Shown: one piece after another, positions 1 to 8,795 of the stretch
Numbering within the stretch: position 1 is the first letter of the stretch
Layout: every line of letters starts with the position of its first letter
NCBI GenBank assembly: GCA_023433065.1
Contig: JAEZET010000001.1
Location: 248,001-312,000, forward strand
Length of the DNA stretch: 64,000 nucleotides
Direction of reading: 5' to 3'
Source of the DNA: Cyanobacteria bacterium OH_CBrB_359
Lineage (GTDB): Bacteria > Cyanobacteriota > Vampirovibrionia > Gastranaerophilales > Gastranaerophilaceae
Program-made: the position numbers and the translations under genes
Notes under the pieces: generated by a model
The model's database searches: none
Seen by the model: only the letters and a program-made list of their open reading frames with translations
Told to the model about the DNA's origin: nothing

Positions 1-86
1 AAAATCCCTGCTTTTTGAATTTTTTTCTTAAATCTTTTTAGAGCGCTTTCGATACTTTCATTTTCACCTACTCTAATTTCTGGCAT
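1..86 (-). CDS. rpsU: 30S ribosomal protein bS21, N-terminal part (runs off the window)
   Basis: The minus strand from 86 encodes MPEIRVGENESIESALKRF followed by a Lys-rich stretch (KKKIQKAGI). This is the characteristic start of ribosomal protein bS21, a small basic protein of the 30S subunit platform involved in initiation. Only 28 codons lie in the window and the 3' part is missing. A good ribosome binding site (AAAGGTGG) sits about 11 bases before the ATG. It is too short and partial for standard ORF calling. The assignment rests on the conserved MPxIxVxENESxExALRRFKR-type N terminus, which I recognise from the family. Confidence 0.9.
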   Translation of the reverse strand, partial: MPEIRVGENESIESALKRFKKKIQKAGI

Positions 87-215
87 TAATTATTCACCAC
101 CTTTTATTTACGACTTTTACTTAATAATGCATACTAGCACGCTAAATTTTTAATTTCAAGTGTATCTTTTAGTGCGATAAGAATTTCAAGTAAAATTTAT
201 TTATAGATAGCTGCT

Positions 216-743
216 TTAAATGGAGAAATAAGACCTGATTGCACTAATCAAAGGTTTTGAATCAGCCAGAAGAGTATTATAATCAGAGTCGTTATGAATC
301 ACATAATCCCAATCCGTAACATCATCAAGAGCAGTTTCTGTCATATCATTTTCTTTAACAAGATGCCCTCTTTTAGCTCTAGCGACTTTAGAAGCCTCAA
401 CTCTAACCGAAAAAGCATTATGTTCTTTAAATAGCTCCAATTCTCTTTTTACTCTCACATCAGGAACAATAATATCACCCTCCTGAGAAATGACTGTCTT
501 CAGCCAATAATCAGGGTCAATAGCTCTTCCCTTGTCTCCAAGAGCAATTAAATCACTTCTGTACAAATGTTTATTTTTTTCGATTTCTTCAATCGTCAAA
601 CCGTTTTCGTTGCCGTATTTAAGCTTGATGGAATCAGCAAGACCTATTCTTTTAAAAGAAGGTAGTGCGCCCAAAAGTATTTTTGCAACGGTATCTTTGC
701 CGGAAAACTGTTTCCCCGAAAGTATTATAATTTTATCTGCCAT
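216..743 (-). CDS. P-loop nucleotide/metabolite kinase
   Basis: This 175-residue protein begins with a Walker A motif (GKQFSGKDT, about residues 10-18) right after a hydrophobic beta strand. Later segments include IIVPDVRVKREL and the C-terminal YVIHNDSDYNTLL, which has the form of the closing strand of NMP-kinase folds. It most resembles deoxynucleoside-monophosphate kinase, phosphomevalonate kinase or dephospho-CoA kinase-like P-loop kinases. The substrate cannot be fixed from sequence alone. It starts 2 bp after the stop of the S1-domain gene, so the two are probably cotranscribed and translationally linked. The Shine-Dalgarno is weak, which fits coupling. Confidence 0.6.
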   Translation of the reverse strand: MADKIIILSGKQFSGKDTVAKILLGALPSFKRIGLADSIKLKYGNENGLTIEEIEKNKHLYRSDLIALGDKGRAIDPDYWLKTVISQEGDIIVPDVRVKRELELFKEHNAFSVRVEASKVARAKRGHLVKENDMTETALDDVTDWDYVIHNDSDYNTLLADSKPLISAIRSYFSI

Positions 744-745
744 AG

Positions 746-1804
746 TTAATCGCTGCTGATACTCAAACTAATTCTTCTATCATCCGGGTTAAATTTAATA
801 ATTTTTGTATTTATTTTATCGCCTACATTTAACATGCAAGAATTTTTATTTTGGAATTCAGAAAGTTCATTACTTGGTAATAAAGCCTCAACGCCTGCGA
901 ATACTTCAACAAAAGCACCAAAATGTTTAATCCTGGTGACTACTCCGCAAACACTGTCTCCTTCTTTAATCTGCTGTTTAGCTTCAATCCAGGGGTCTTT
1001 TTCAAGATTTTTCAGGCTCAAGCTGACTCTTTGCTTGTCATGGTCAATTCCGATAACTTCAACTTCAATAACATCAGATATTTTAAGTATATCAGAAGGA
1101 TGATCCACCCATCTCCATGATATTTGAGAAAGCGGCAATAACCCGTCTATTCCACCGATATCAATAAACGCACCAAAGTCAGTTATTCTAACTACTTCAC
1201 CTTTAACAACTTTACCAACTTCAATATTTGCAAAAGTATCACGTTTAATATCTTCTTTGTCTTCGGCATATACCTTTCTGTTTGAAAGTATAAAATTACC
1301 TTGCTGAGCATCCATAGTAAGAATTTTTAAATCGATTTTATCTCCAACAATATTATCAAGCGATTTTGCTCTTAAATGGCTTGAAGGAACAAATCCCCTC
1401 ACTCCTTTTACTTCAACCAAAATTCCGCCCTTAACAACAGAAACAACTGTACCTTCGACAGTAGCATCATTAGCCTTAAGCTCTTCAAGTTCTCGCCAGT
1501 TATATGCCATGGCAACTTTCTTGTAAGAGATTAAAAATCTGCCATCTTCATCCTCTTCTTTTATAATCAGAAATTCATATTCATGATTTTTGACCAATAT
1601 CTTTTCAAGAGCATCATCATTATTAATCTTTGCTTCCCGTACCGGGACAACTGCAGCCGTTTTAGCACCTATATCAACAATTACACCTTCTGAATCATAG
1701 GAACAAACTATTCCTTTTACAAGATCTCCTTTTTGGAAGCTATAATCATATTTTGATAATAACGACTCAAACTCGTTATCTGTTAAGTTTTGTTCCTTCT
1801 TCAT
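746..1804 (-). CDS. rpsA: S1 RNA-binding domain protein, ribosomal protein bS1 type
   Basis: The protein has 352 residues and four S1 (OB-fold) repeats at about residues 22-95, 112-180, 197-268 and 280-350. Repeats 3 and 4 are best conserved (VVKGEVVRITDFGAFIDIGG and VCGVVTRIKHFGAFVEV), each ending in the typical RxSLS motif. Four-repeat S1 proteins are shorter than the six-repeat form of E. coli and are common in Gram-positive and cyanobacterial relatives. The role is mRNA binding on the 30S subunit. The start is supported by GGAG 8 bases upstream. It is the first gene of a probable operon with the P-loop kinase. A general S1-domain RNA regulator is the alternative. Confidence 0.85.
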   Translation of the reverse strand: MKKEQNLTDNEFESLLSKYDYSFQKGDLVKGIVCSYDSEGVIVDIGAKTAAVVPVREAKINNDDALEKILVKNHEYEFLIIKEEDEDGRFLISYKKVAMAYNWRELEELKANDATVEGTVVSVVKGGILVEVKGVRGFVPSSHLRAKSLDNIVGDKIDLKILTMDAQQGNFILSNRKVYAEDKEDIKRDTFANIEVGKVVKGEVVRITDFGAFIDIGGIDGLLPLSQISWRWVDHPSDILKISDVIEVEVIGIDHDKQRVSLSLKNLEKDPWIEAKQQIKEGDSVCGVVTRIKHFGAFVEVFAGVEALLPSNELSEFQNKNSCMLNVGDKINTKIIKFNPDDRRISLSISSD

Positions 1805-1904
1805 GAAACTGTCTCCAATAAATTGAACTCCTAGACCTTACTAATTATACCAAATTTCGCCTATTTGTGTTAATTTACCAAAACAAATCTTCACATATAT
1901 TAAT

Positions 1905-1933
1905 AAAGGGCTTTGAAGTTTTCAAAGCCCTTT
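1905..1933. terminator. Bidirectional-looking hairpin after the sigma factor gene
   Basis: A perfect 13-bp inverted repeat (AAAGGGCTTTGAA / TTCAAAGCCCTTT) with a 3-base loop lies 8 bp beyond the stop of the sigma gene at 1941. On the minus strand it is followed by an A/T-rich tract (ATTAATATAT), so it probably terminates that gene. The U-tract is imperfect. Confidence 0.7.
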
Positions 1934-1940
1934 AAGTTAG

Positions 1941-2834
1941 TTAAACAATATATGCAGCAAACAAATCAAAGCCAAACTCACTGTTCTTGAGCCTTTTTAG
2001 AGCTCTAGCCTCTGTCTGACGAATGCATTCTTTTGTTACGCCATAAATTTTTCCTATTTCTTCCAAAGTTTGTTTTTTTAGATTATCAAGACCAAATCGC
2101 AATTGCAGTACTTGTTTTTCTCTTTCCTTAAGGCATGCCATAACCTCCCGGATATCTTTTTTAAGAGCATCATACTCTACGTCATAGTTTGCAGAAGCTT
2201 TTTTGTCTTCAACAACATCCGCCAAACTTACTTCAGAGCTGTCATTTAGCTCAAAATCAGCCTCTAAAGATAATGTTTTTGAATATGCATTTAAAAAAGA
2301 ATCAATTTTATCAACTTCAATGTTCATTTTTTTTGCTACAACCTCATTTTTCACACTACAATTGTATTTCTGCTCCATTTCGGACTTGATTTTAGAAAAT
2401 TTAGAAAGAGTTTCCTGAACATAGACAGGAATTCGCATGCTGTGTGATTGTTCTGATATAGCCTTGAATATAGCTTGCTTAATCCACCAGGAAGCATATG
2501 TAGAGAACCTGTAGCCAAGCTTCCAGTTGAATTTATCAACAGCAACCATAAGACCGAGATTACCTTCCTGAATCAAATCTATCATAGGCAAATTACTTGT
2601 ATGGACAACCTTTTTGGCAATATTTACAACAAGTTTTAAGTTGGCAAGAGTTAAGTCTCTTTTAGCTTCAAAAGAACCTTCATCCGACTTTTTTGCAAGT
2701 TCTTTTTCTTCATCTTGAGTCAAAGCGCAATACTTTGAAATCATTTTGATGTAAGAACTAAGATTAATATCCGCATCCGCAGGAATTGTTGCTTGTTTTG
2801 AAGGATTTGATTTAGAAATAACGATTGTTCCCAT
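1941..2834 (-). CDS. RNA polymerase sigma-70 family factor, non-primary (group 2-like)
   Basis: This 297-residue protein carries sigma regions 1.2 (SSYIKMISKYCALTQDEE), 2 (LANLKLVVNIAKKVV, IDLIQEGNLGLMVAVDKF, YRFSTYASWWIKQAIFKAI), 3 and 4 (REKQVLQLRFGLD; helix-turn-helix TLEEIGKIYGVTKECIRQTEARALKRLK). There is no acidic region 1.1. Region 2.4 (SEQSHSMRIPVYVQE) departs more from the primary-sigma consensus than the second RpoD-like protein at 46582. I therefore read this one as an alternative group 2 factor. RBS GGAG lies 7 bases before ATG. It stands alone on the minus strand and is followed by a hairpin terminator. Confidence 0.88.
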   Translation of the reverse strand: MGTIVISKSNPSKQATIPADADINLSSYIKMISKYCALTQDEEKELAKKSDEGSFEAKRDLTLANLKLVVNIAKKVVHTSNLPMIDLIQEGNLGLMVAVDKFNWKLGYRFSTYASWWIKQAIFKAISEQSHSMRIPVYVQETLSKFSKIKSEMEQKYNCSVKNEVVAKKMNIEVDKIDSFLNAYSKTLSLEADFELNDSSEVSLADVVEDKKASANYDVEYDALKKDIREVMACLKEREKQVLQLRFGLDNLKKQTLEEIGKIYGVTKECIRQTEARALKRLKNSEFGFDLFAAYIV

Positions 2835-3188
2835 AGTAAAGCTCCTATCTTAATATTCACACGAAATTTTCAGCCCAAATAGTCCTGAAGATGAGTTTCA
2901 AGAGCAACAAAAATCTGCCTGAAATAACTTACTACAAGGCTGTTTAAAAGATTAGCAAAAGATTAGATTAAAAATTGACACACAAATTGTATATACTCAA
3001 TATATCATTTTATATACATTTATGCAATCCTTTTGTTAAGATATATTAAATATAAATTCAAATTTGAAGTTTTTTTGTAATATTTGTTAACAATTAAAAA
3101 GGGTAAAAACAGTCGATTCGGCTAATTTTATTGAGAATTAACGCTACTTAACATCAATTAATGATAAACTTGAATATAGGGGAAAACC
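2835..3188. other. 354-bp divergent intergenic region
   Basis: The space between the sigma gene (minus) and the helicase gene (plus) holds no open reading frame I can support and no tRNA. It contains a tandem repeat of AAAAGATTAG (2946-2955 and 2957-2966) directly upstream of a TTGACA hexamer (2975-2980). A loosely matching -10 (AATATA, 18 bases downstream) could make this the helicase promoter, with a leader of roughly 180 nt. The rest is simply A/T-rich. Confidence 0.4.
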
Positions 3189-6100
3189 ATGTTAATTGAA
3201 GGCACAATTAAAAGTAACAAAACACAAATACTTGCTGGAAAGTACACTGGGCTTGTTAAAAGCGGTATCCGTACTGAAGAAATTTTGGTCTTGTGCCTTA
3301 ATTCAATGAAAAAACAGCAGTTTATCGAAAGAATACAAGAAGATGTAGATATTCACGCACTTGATAACCCTAATATCTATACATTTTACGGCTTATGCAG
3401 AAATGCTGTGGCCGATAACTGGCCTATTTTTGAAGGAAAAATCAAAGATAACAACCGCAAAATTCTCCCTAATCTATGCGGACTTGAGCTTTCACAATAT
3501 ATATTAAAAAACGCAATAAAAAAAACGGGATTCAAAGACTATCCCTCCAAAATAAACCTGCTACACCAGCTTTTTAGACGTAATTCCCTTATAATCCAGA
3601 ATTGCCTTGACGACAAAGAAGTAAAAAGACGCTCCAGAATACTAAATGAGGCCTTTGCTGAAGATGCACAAAATGCTTTAAATATTTATAAAGCCAAAAC
3701 GGTAGAAACAAGGAGCTTTGACTATTTAAGACAGCTCTCGATGTTAAATCTTGCGCTTGAGAATACAGATTACTTCAAGAAAATAAAATACCTGATGATA
3801 GATGATGCGGATGAAATAACATATATCGTAAGAAATTTTATAGACTCCATAAAACCACAGTTAAAAGAAATATTTATAGCTTATGATACAAATGGTGCTT
3901 CAAGATGTGGGTATTTAAGCGCATATAAAACAGGGGTTTATGAATTTGAAAAACTTTTTAATGAAACTAAAATAAGCCTTAAATCCAATGATTTTATAAG
4001 TCTTGAAGCCGAGAAACTATATGAAACAATAAAATGCGATAAAAAACTCAAATCAGACCTGATTCAAACAGAAGTCGAACTTAAGAGACTTGATATGTTT
4101 GACAGGGCAGTGGAAAAAATTAAAAAACTTGCCAAAAACGGGGTTTCTCCATCAGAAATCAGTGTTGTAACTCCTATTATTGATACATCTTTAAAGTTTT
4201 CTATTAAACAGGCTCTTAAAGATAACGGGTTAAGCTTTCAGATAATAAGCGGCAGCGAAAAGCTTTGTGAAAACACTTTTGTGAAAAACTCAATAAATAT
4301 CATAAAACTCTCTAATCAAAACTGGAATCTCAATCCGGATGAATTAGAATTGAGAGGAATCTTTTCAGAACTTCTAAAAATCCCACTAAGGCACTGCTAT
4401 GATATTCTTCAATCTTATAAAAAAGAATTTTGTCTTAAAGAATTTGATTTTAAGGATGAAACACACAATAACAACTACCAAAAACTACGCTGCATCATAG
4501 ATAATATTGAAAAAACAAAGCCTTCTTTATCAAAACAATTGCTTTATATATATGAAAACTTCTGCGATACAGGACTGAAAAAGGAAGATTATAACAAGTT
4601 CAGCTTTTTATTGAAGGAGATTGAAGGATTTGAAGAGGCTTTCGGAGATGACGAAAATACAAAAAAAGAATTTATAATACAGATTGAGAATACCGTTATA
4701 AGTGAAACTCCTGCGGGACCAACCGAAATCGAACCAAACAGCATTATAATATCAACTCCGCAAAAAATCATAGACTATGAAATCAAAACAAAATACCAAA
4801 TCTGGCTTGACATCTCAAGCAATGAATGGCTAAAACAAGATATCGGTCCTTTATATAACGCCTGGGTATTCAATGCTGACTGGCATAAAGATGAATTTAC
4901 ATACGAAGATAACTTAAGACTCACAAAGGAGAAAACCGCAAGAGTTTTAAGAAAACTTATGCTTTGTTCAGATGAAAAAATCTTTGCATTTGCAAGCTTT
5001 TACGACAGCCTTGGGAATGAAAATTTCGGCGGAATTTCAGACTTTTTTGAAACTGAAAATAATACTGAAACACAAAAAAAATCTATTAAAATCATCCCTC
5101 GAGAAGACCAGAAGCCTGTTCTTGAATATAAAGGCGGCAAAATGGGAATTATGGCAGTCCCCGGAGCAGGTAAAACAACTATTTTGCTTGCTCTAATCAT
5201 AAAAATGCTCAGAAACGGTATAAGAGGCGAAAATATTTTTGTCTTAACATATATGGACGCAGCCGCAAGAAACCTTAAAGAACGGATAACTAATCTGTTC
5301 AGCCAAAATATCGAACTCCCCAACATAAGCACAATCCACGGACTTGCCCTAAGAATAATTAAAGAAAATTCAAACTATTCTGTACTGAACCTGCCTGATG
5401 ATTTTGAAATATGTGATGACAATCAGAAACAAAAAATAATTTATGAAATATTATCAAAATTTAAAATTGATACCGAAAAATATGAAAGTTATGAAAAATC
5501 GATTTCGGCAATAAAATTATCGGCAAAAAAATTCAATCTTTATTCAAAATATAAAGACATAAAGGACTTTATAAAGTTTTTTAATGAATACAATAAAACT
5601 CTCAGGCTAAATAATCTTATTGATTATGACGACATGCTCAACCTTGCGGTAGAGCTTCTCGAGAAAAAACAAGACATACTTGGGAATTACCAAAATATTT
5701 GCCAATACATCATTGAAGATGAGGCCCAAGATTCCTCACCCCTTCAGCAAAAATTAATTTCTTTATTGGGAGCAAAAAATGGCAACATAATAAGATGCGG
5801 GGATATAAACCAGTCTATAACCACAACCTTTACTAATTCTGATGTTCAGGGCTTTAAAGATTTTATCGAGAAAAGCCAAAAAGTTGAGATGGTTTCATCA
5901 CAAAGATGCTCAAAACCGATATATGAACTTGCGAACAGGCTTATCGAAACTACCCAAAAGATACCCGGGCTTAAAAACTCATTTTATAACATAAGAATAA
6001 TACCGGCAGAATTCAATCCCAAAAGTAATTTTAGACCTGTTATAAAAACATTTGAAAAAGAAGCCGATGAAAAACTTTTTATACTAAAACAAATCAAAAA

Positions 6101-7040
6101 CATTATGCAAAAGAACCCAAATATCACTATAGGCCTGCTTTTAAGGAATAATTACCAGGTAAATGAATATGGCTCTTTCTTGAATAATAATGGGTTGAAA
6201 ACAATTACAAGAACCGATTGCCTCGGGCAAAAACAGGTATTTAGACTAATCCTCTCCATTTTGAAATTTATACAAAAACCTTACAATAATAAAATTCTCT
6301 CAGAAATGCTTGATATTTATGAAGAAAGTCTGATTTTTCCACGCTCAGAAACTGTAAAGGAATTTTTAAAGAATCTTAAAACTCCTTTTATAACAATGGA
6401 TTTGAGTGACATTGAAAACTCCGATCTTGACAGACTATACTGGGAAGCCAATTACTGGCTCAATAATTCTTATCTGCCTCTTGATGAAATCTGTATAAAA
6501 ATCGGCTTAAATTATTTTAAAACAGCAGTTGAAAAATCAAATATTTACTTGATTTCAACACTTATAAAACGCCTTGCATCAAGCTATAAATCAACGGACA
6601 CAATAATAGAAAAGCTGGAAGATATTTCAAAACGTTCAAACCTCTCAGGCTACAAGTTTTTTAACGAAGAAGAAATTCCATCAAACAAGACAGCGGGGAG
6701 AATAAATATTATGACCGTCCATAAATCAAAAGGCGATGAATTTGATGTAGTATTTATCCCCAAGGTCGATGAAGAATCTTTTTCCACAAGTGAAAAAACA
6801 ACAAAAATCAAAAATAATGCACATTTTATTGAAACAATAAAAAATCTTGAACCGGGCTATAAAAGAAAAACACCTCAAGAACTTAAACAAATGCAGATAG
6901 AAGAAAACCTAAGGCTTTTGTACGTAGGGATTACAAGAGCAAAAGAGCAGCTATATTTAACATGTGCTCAAAAATATCTCAAATCGAGAACCTCAAAGCC
7001 AAATGAATTGTTAAAAACACTGGAGACGCAAAATGCCTGA
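3189..7040 (+). CDS. Two-headed UvrD/AddA-like SF1 helicase: degenerate N-terminal head, active C-terminal head
   Basis: The protein is 1283 residues. The C-terminal half has a complete SF1A helicase set: Walker A PGAGKT (658-663), motif Ia VLTYMDAAARNLKERI, TIHGLALRII, Walker B EDEAQD (about 843-848), GDINQSI, motif IV SSQRCSKPIYELANRL, motif V MTVHKSKGDEFDVVFI and motif VI YVGITRAKEQ (about 1245). The N-terminal 300 residues have the same order of elements in degraded form: EGTIKSNKT in place of GxxGSGKT, ILVLCLNSMKKQQFIERI, IYTFYGLCRNAV, MIDDADE instead of DEFQD, and YDTNGASRCGYLSA in place of the GDxxQSIYGFRGA-type motif III. It overlaps the Fe-S nuclease gene by 8 bp. Together they look like an AddAB/RecBCD-type DNA end-processing machine with unusual partitioning. 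Confidence 0.85.
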   Translation: MLIEGTIKSNKTQILAGKYTGLVKSGIRTEEILVLCLNSMKKQQFIERIQEDVDIHALDNPNIYTFYGLCRNAVADNWPIFEGKIKDNNRKILPNLCGLELSQYILKNAIKKTGFKDYPSKINLLHQLFRRNSLIIQNCLDDKEVKRRSRILNEAFAEDAQNALNIYKAKTVETRSFDYLRQLSMLNLALENTDYFKKIKYLMIDDADEITYIVRNFIDSIKPQLKEIFIAYDTNGASRCGYLSAYKTGVYEFEKLFNETKISLKSNDFISLEAEKLYETIKCDKKLKSDLIQTEVELKRLDMFDRAVEKIKKLAKNGVSPSEISVVTPIIDTSLKFSIKQALKDNGLSFQIISGSEKLCENTFVKNSINIIKLSNQNWNLNPDELELRGIFSELLKIPLRHCYDILQSYKKEFCLKEFDFKDETHNNNYQKLRCIIDNIEKTKPSLSKQLLYIYENFCDTGLKKEDYNKFSFLLKEIEGFEEAFGDDENTKKEFIIQIENTVISETPAGPTEIEPNSIIISTPQKIIDYEIKTKYQIWLDISSNEWLKQDIGPLYNAWVFNADWHKDEFTYEDNLRLTKEKTARVLRKLMLCSDEKIFAFASFYDSLGNENFGGISDFFETENNTETQKKSIKIIPREDQKPVLEYKGGKMGIMAVPGAGKTTILLALIIKMLRNGIRGENIFVLTYMDAAARNLKERITNLFSQNIELPNISTIHGLALRIIKENSNYSVLNLPDDFEICDDNQKQKIIYEILSKFKIDTEKYESYEKSISAIKLSAKKFNLYSKYKDIKDFIKFFNEYNKTLRLNNLIDYDDMLNLAVELLEKKQDILGNYQNICQYIIEDEAQDSSPLQQKLISLLGAKNGNIIRCGDINQSITTTFTNSDVQGFKDFIEKSQKVEMVSSQRCSKPIYELANRLIETTQKIPGLKNSFYNIRIIPAEFNPKSNFRPVIKTFEKEADEKLFILKQIKNIMQKNPNITIGLLLRNNYQVNEYGSFLNNNGLKTITRTDCLGQKQVFRLILSILKFIQKPYNNKILSEMLDIYEESLIFPRSETVKEFLKNLKTPFITMDLSDIENSDLDRLYWEANYWLNNSYLPLDEICIKIGLNYFKTAVEKSNIYLISTLIKRLASSYKSTDTIIEKLEDISKRSNLSGYKFFNEEEIPSNKTAGRINIMTVHKSKGDEFDVVFIPKVDEESFSTSEKTTKIKNNAHFIETIKNLEPGYKRKTPQELKQMQIEENLRLLYVGITRAKEQLYLTCAQKYLKSRTSKPNELLKTLETQNA

Positions 7041-7743
7041 AACATTTTCTCACAGCATGCTTCAAGCGTATCTTGAATGCCCTCAAAAATATAAATTGAC
7101 ATTTGTTGACAAAATTTCTCTGCCACAAGATCCTTCAACTGCGATAACAGGTAAAAAAATCCATGCATTGATAAACTATTACTTGAATAATTTTGATATA
7201 TCTATATTTCTTGATAATCTTGATGAAAAAACAAAACAACTTTGGCAAAATTTTCTGAAATTAAATATAAAACCGCAAGATATATATAAGAGTGAATATG
7301 CTTTTAGCGTAAAAATATCAAATGAATTTTGGCTCACAGGAAGAATAGATGCGATAAAAATTGAAAAATCATTAAATAATAACTCCAAAGACGCCAAATA
7401 CATAATTTTTGACTGGAAAAGCGGAAAAATCCCAAAAAACAATGAATTTGACCTGCAAAGCGCCATCTATCTTTATTCTCTATATAAAATTTTAAAATTA
7501 AATAATAAAATCAATAGCTATGAAAATATAAGTTTCACCTATTTCTCGCTGAAAGACAATTTGAGCAATACAATAAAATTAAGTGAAGAAAAATATTTTA
7601 TTTTTGAAGAAAAAATTTTTGAAATAATAAGGAATATTACAATTAAAGTTTTTGAAAACAATGCCGATGTTACAAAATGTTACAACTGTAAATGCAAGAA
7701 TATGTGTAAAACCCCTGTATTTTTCAAAAAAAATATGCTATAA
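7033..7743 (+). CDS. RecB-family PD-(D/E)XK exonuclease with 4Fe-4S cysteines (Cas4/AddB-type)
   Basis: This 236-residue protein starts SHSMLQAYLECPQKYKL, the typical entry helix of RecB-type nucleases, with the first cluster cysteine at C16. An early His (GKKIHALINYY) is followed by the catalytic strand YIIFDWKSGK (D127-x-K129) and QSAIYLYSL, the QxxxY motif. The C terminus carries CYNCKCKNMC (C216, C219, C221, C225), which would complete a 4Fe-4S cluster as in AddB and Cas4. There are no CRISPR genes nearby. The 8-bp overlap with the helicase gene argues for a shared DNA-repair complex, not a Cas4 role. The domain is free-standing, whereas in AddB it is fused to the inactive helicase. Confidence 0.85.
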   Translation: MPETFSHSMLQAYLECPQKYKLTFVDKISLPQDPSTAITGKKIHALINYYLNNFDISIFLDNLDEKTKQLWQNFLKLNIKPQDIYKSEYAFSVKISNEFWLTGRIDAIKIEKSLNNNSKDAKYIIFDWKSGKIPKNNEFDLQSAIYLYSLYKILKLNNKINSYENISFTYFSLKDNLSNTIKLSEEKYFIFEEKIFEIIRNITIKVFENNADVTKCYNCKCKNMCKTPVFFKKNML

Positions 7744-7771
7744 TTATAGTATAAAAACGAAAGATTTTAAG

Positions 7772-8011
7772 ATGGTAAAATTTGTTAAAAAACTTTGCAT
7801 TTTAACAATCATCCTATTCGTTTCAATCATAAGCACGAGCTGCAATAGGACCGATAAGAGCAGTTTTTTTAATGTGTCTAGTGTAAAAGATACACCAACT
7901 AAAGCAATTCACCAAAATACTAAGAATGTAGTATATTTAGGAGATAGCCAAGATGCAAGGCCGTTTGGCCCTAAAGATGTCAGTTTTGACTTCTATGACT
8001 TGAAAAGATAA
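7772..8011 (+). CDS. Small putative lipoprotein of unknown function
   Basis: From the ATG at 7772 the frame encodes 79 residues. A basic N terminus (MVKFVKK) is followed by a hydrophobic stretch (LCILTIILFVSIIS) and a lipobox-like TSC (C24). The short mature part ends DARPFGPKDVSFDFYDLKR. The frame stays open upstream to 7652, but that extension overlaps the nuclease gene and gives no signal peptide, so I prefer the internal start. I do not recognise the family. Tiny lipoproteins of this kind may be secretion-linked or act as outer-membrane anchors, but nothing here proves a role. Confidence 0.55.
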   Translation: MVKFVKKLCILTIILFVSIISTSCNRTDKSSFFNVSSVKDTPTKAIHQNTKNVVYLGDSQDARPFGPKDVSFDFYDLKR

Positions 8012-8073
8012 TATTTGAATTTTAATATTTTTATTCTAGTATAGTTTTAGCATCACTTAGAATAAAGGAATAT

Positions 8074-8421
8074 ATGATGAATTATACTCATGGTTCGCTT
8101 GAAAACGAGATTCTTAATGCTGTTTGGGCAATGGAAGAAAATAATGATACTAATATTTCAGTAACAGAAGTTTTAAATATAATTAATGAATGCGGAAACA
8201 TAAGGGCTTATACTACAGCTAAAACAGTAATGGACAGGCTTGTTGAAAAAAAATTTTTAGAAAGATATAAAAAAGGTAAAAAGTTTTATTACAAATCCAT
8301 TTCTTCAAGAGAAGAAATGGCACAAGATGCAATAAAAAGGCTTGTGGGACAATACTTTAACAATGATGTCCACTCTCTTATGAAAGCTCTTGAGAAAGAA
8401 TGTTTAAGCGCAATAAAATAA
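8074..8421 (+). CDS. BlaI/MecI/CopY-family winged-helix transcriptional repressor
   Basis: The protein has 115 residues and the BlaI layout: an N-terminal winged helix (SLENEILNAVWAMEE, ISVTEVLNIINE, AYTTAKTVMDRLVEKKFLERYKKGKKFYYKSI) and a helical dimerisation tail (MAQDAIKRLVGQYFNNDVHSLMKAL). Family members repress beta-lactamase, mecA or copper genes and are usually inactivated by a BlaR-type protease. No BlaR, beta-lactamase or copper gene is present in the window, so the regulon is unknown. RBS AAAGGA precedes two adjacent ATGs; either could be used. The next gene overlaps it by 22 bp and is presumably coexpressed. Confidence 0.85.
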   Translation: MMNYTHGSLENEILNAVWAMEENNDTNISVTEVLNIINECGNIRAYTTAKTVMDRLVEKKFLERYKKGKKFYYKSISSREEMAQDAIKRLVGQYFNNDVHSLMKALEKECLSAIK

Positions 8422-8795
8422 ATAAGCAAATTGATTTTGTGCCATACAGAAAAAAAGTGGCGCAACTCATTTTTGATGTCTTGACAGAAAAAAGACACGT
8501 AAAAGATGCTCTCTTGAAGTTTCCGGAAGACATAAATGATCCATCTATACAAACCGCATGGCATGCATTGTGCTACCTGGAAGCAGATGAAGATTTAAGA
8601 AAAACCGATGAAGACTATGCCCTGGAGCAGGATGATTATCTTGAAATGATAGCATTTACGCTTGAAAAGGGCGAGCCCTTAGCACAAAACATAATAAATG
8701 AATATAAAAAATATCATAAAGAAGCCCTCATTCCTCATTCAATGACTTTAAAAGGCATTTTAGAAAAACTTACAAGGTTTTTAAATGTTGATTAA
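8400..8795 (+). CDS. Conserved-looking hypothetical protein coupled to a BlaI-type repressor
   Basis: This 131-residue protein is predicted soluble and alpha-helical. It is rich in acidic residues in the middle (ADEDLRKTDEDYALEQDDYLEMIAFTLEKGE) and ends SMTLKGILEKLTRFLNVD. It has no signal peptide, transmembrane segment or metal motif. It begins inside the end of the BlaI-like gene (22 bp overlap), so translation is probably coupled. Its stop overlaps the convergent DnaJ-like gene by 4 bp. I do not recognise the family. A partner or co-regulator of the repressor is a guess from context only. Confidence 0.65.
   Translation: MFKRNKINKQIDFVPYRKKVAQLIFDVLTEKRHVKDALLKFPEDINDPSIQTAWHALCYLEADEDLRKTDEDYALEQDDYLEMIAFTLEKGEPLAQNIINEYKKYHKEALIPHSMTLKGILEKLTRFLNVD

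Noticed and set aside
7033..7743. Cas4 and hence a CRISPR locus
   Set aside because: The nuclease has the Cas4-like Fe-S layout, but no cas1, cas2 or repeat array is present and it is coupled to a helicase, which points to recombination/repair.
7652..7771. N-terminal extension of the small lipoprotein
   Set aside because: It overlaps the nuclease gene in another frame and would bury the signal peptide and lipobox, so the ATG at 7772 is preferred.
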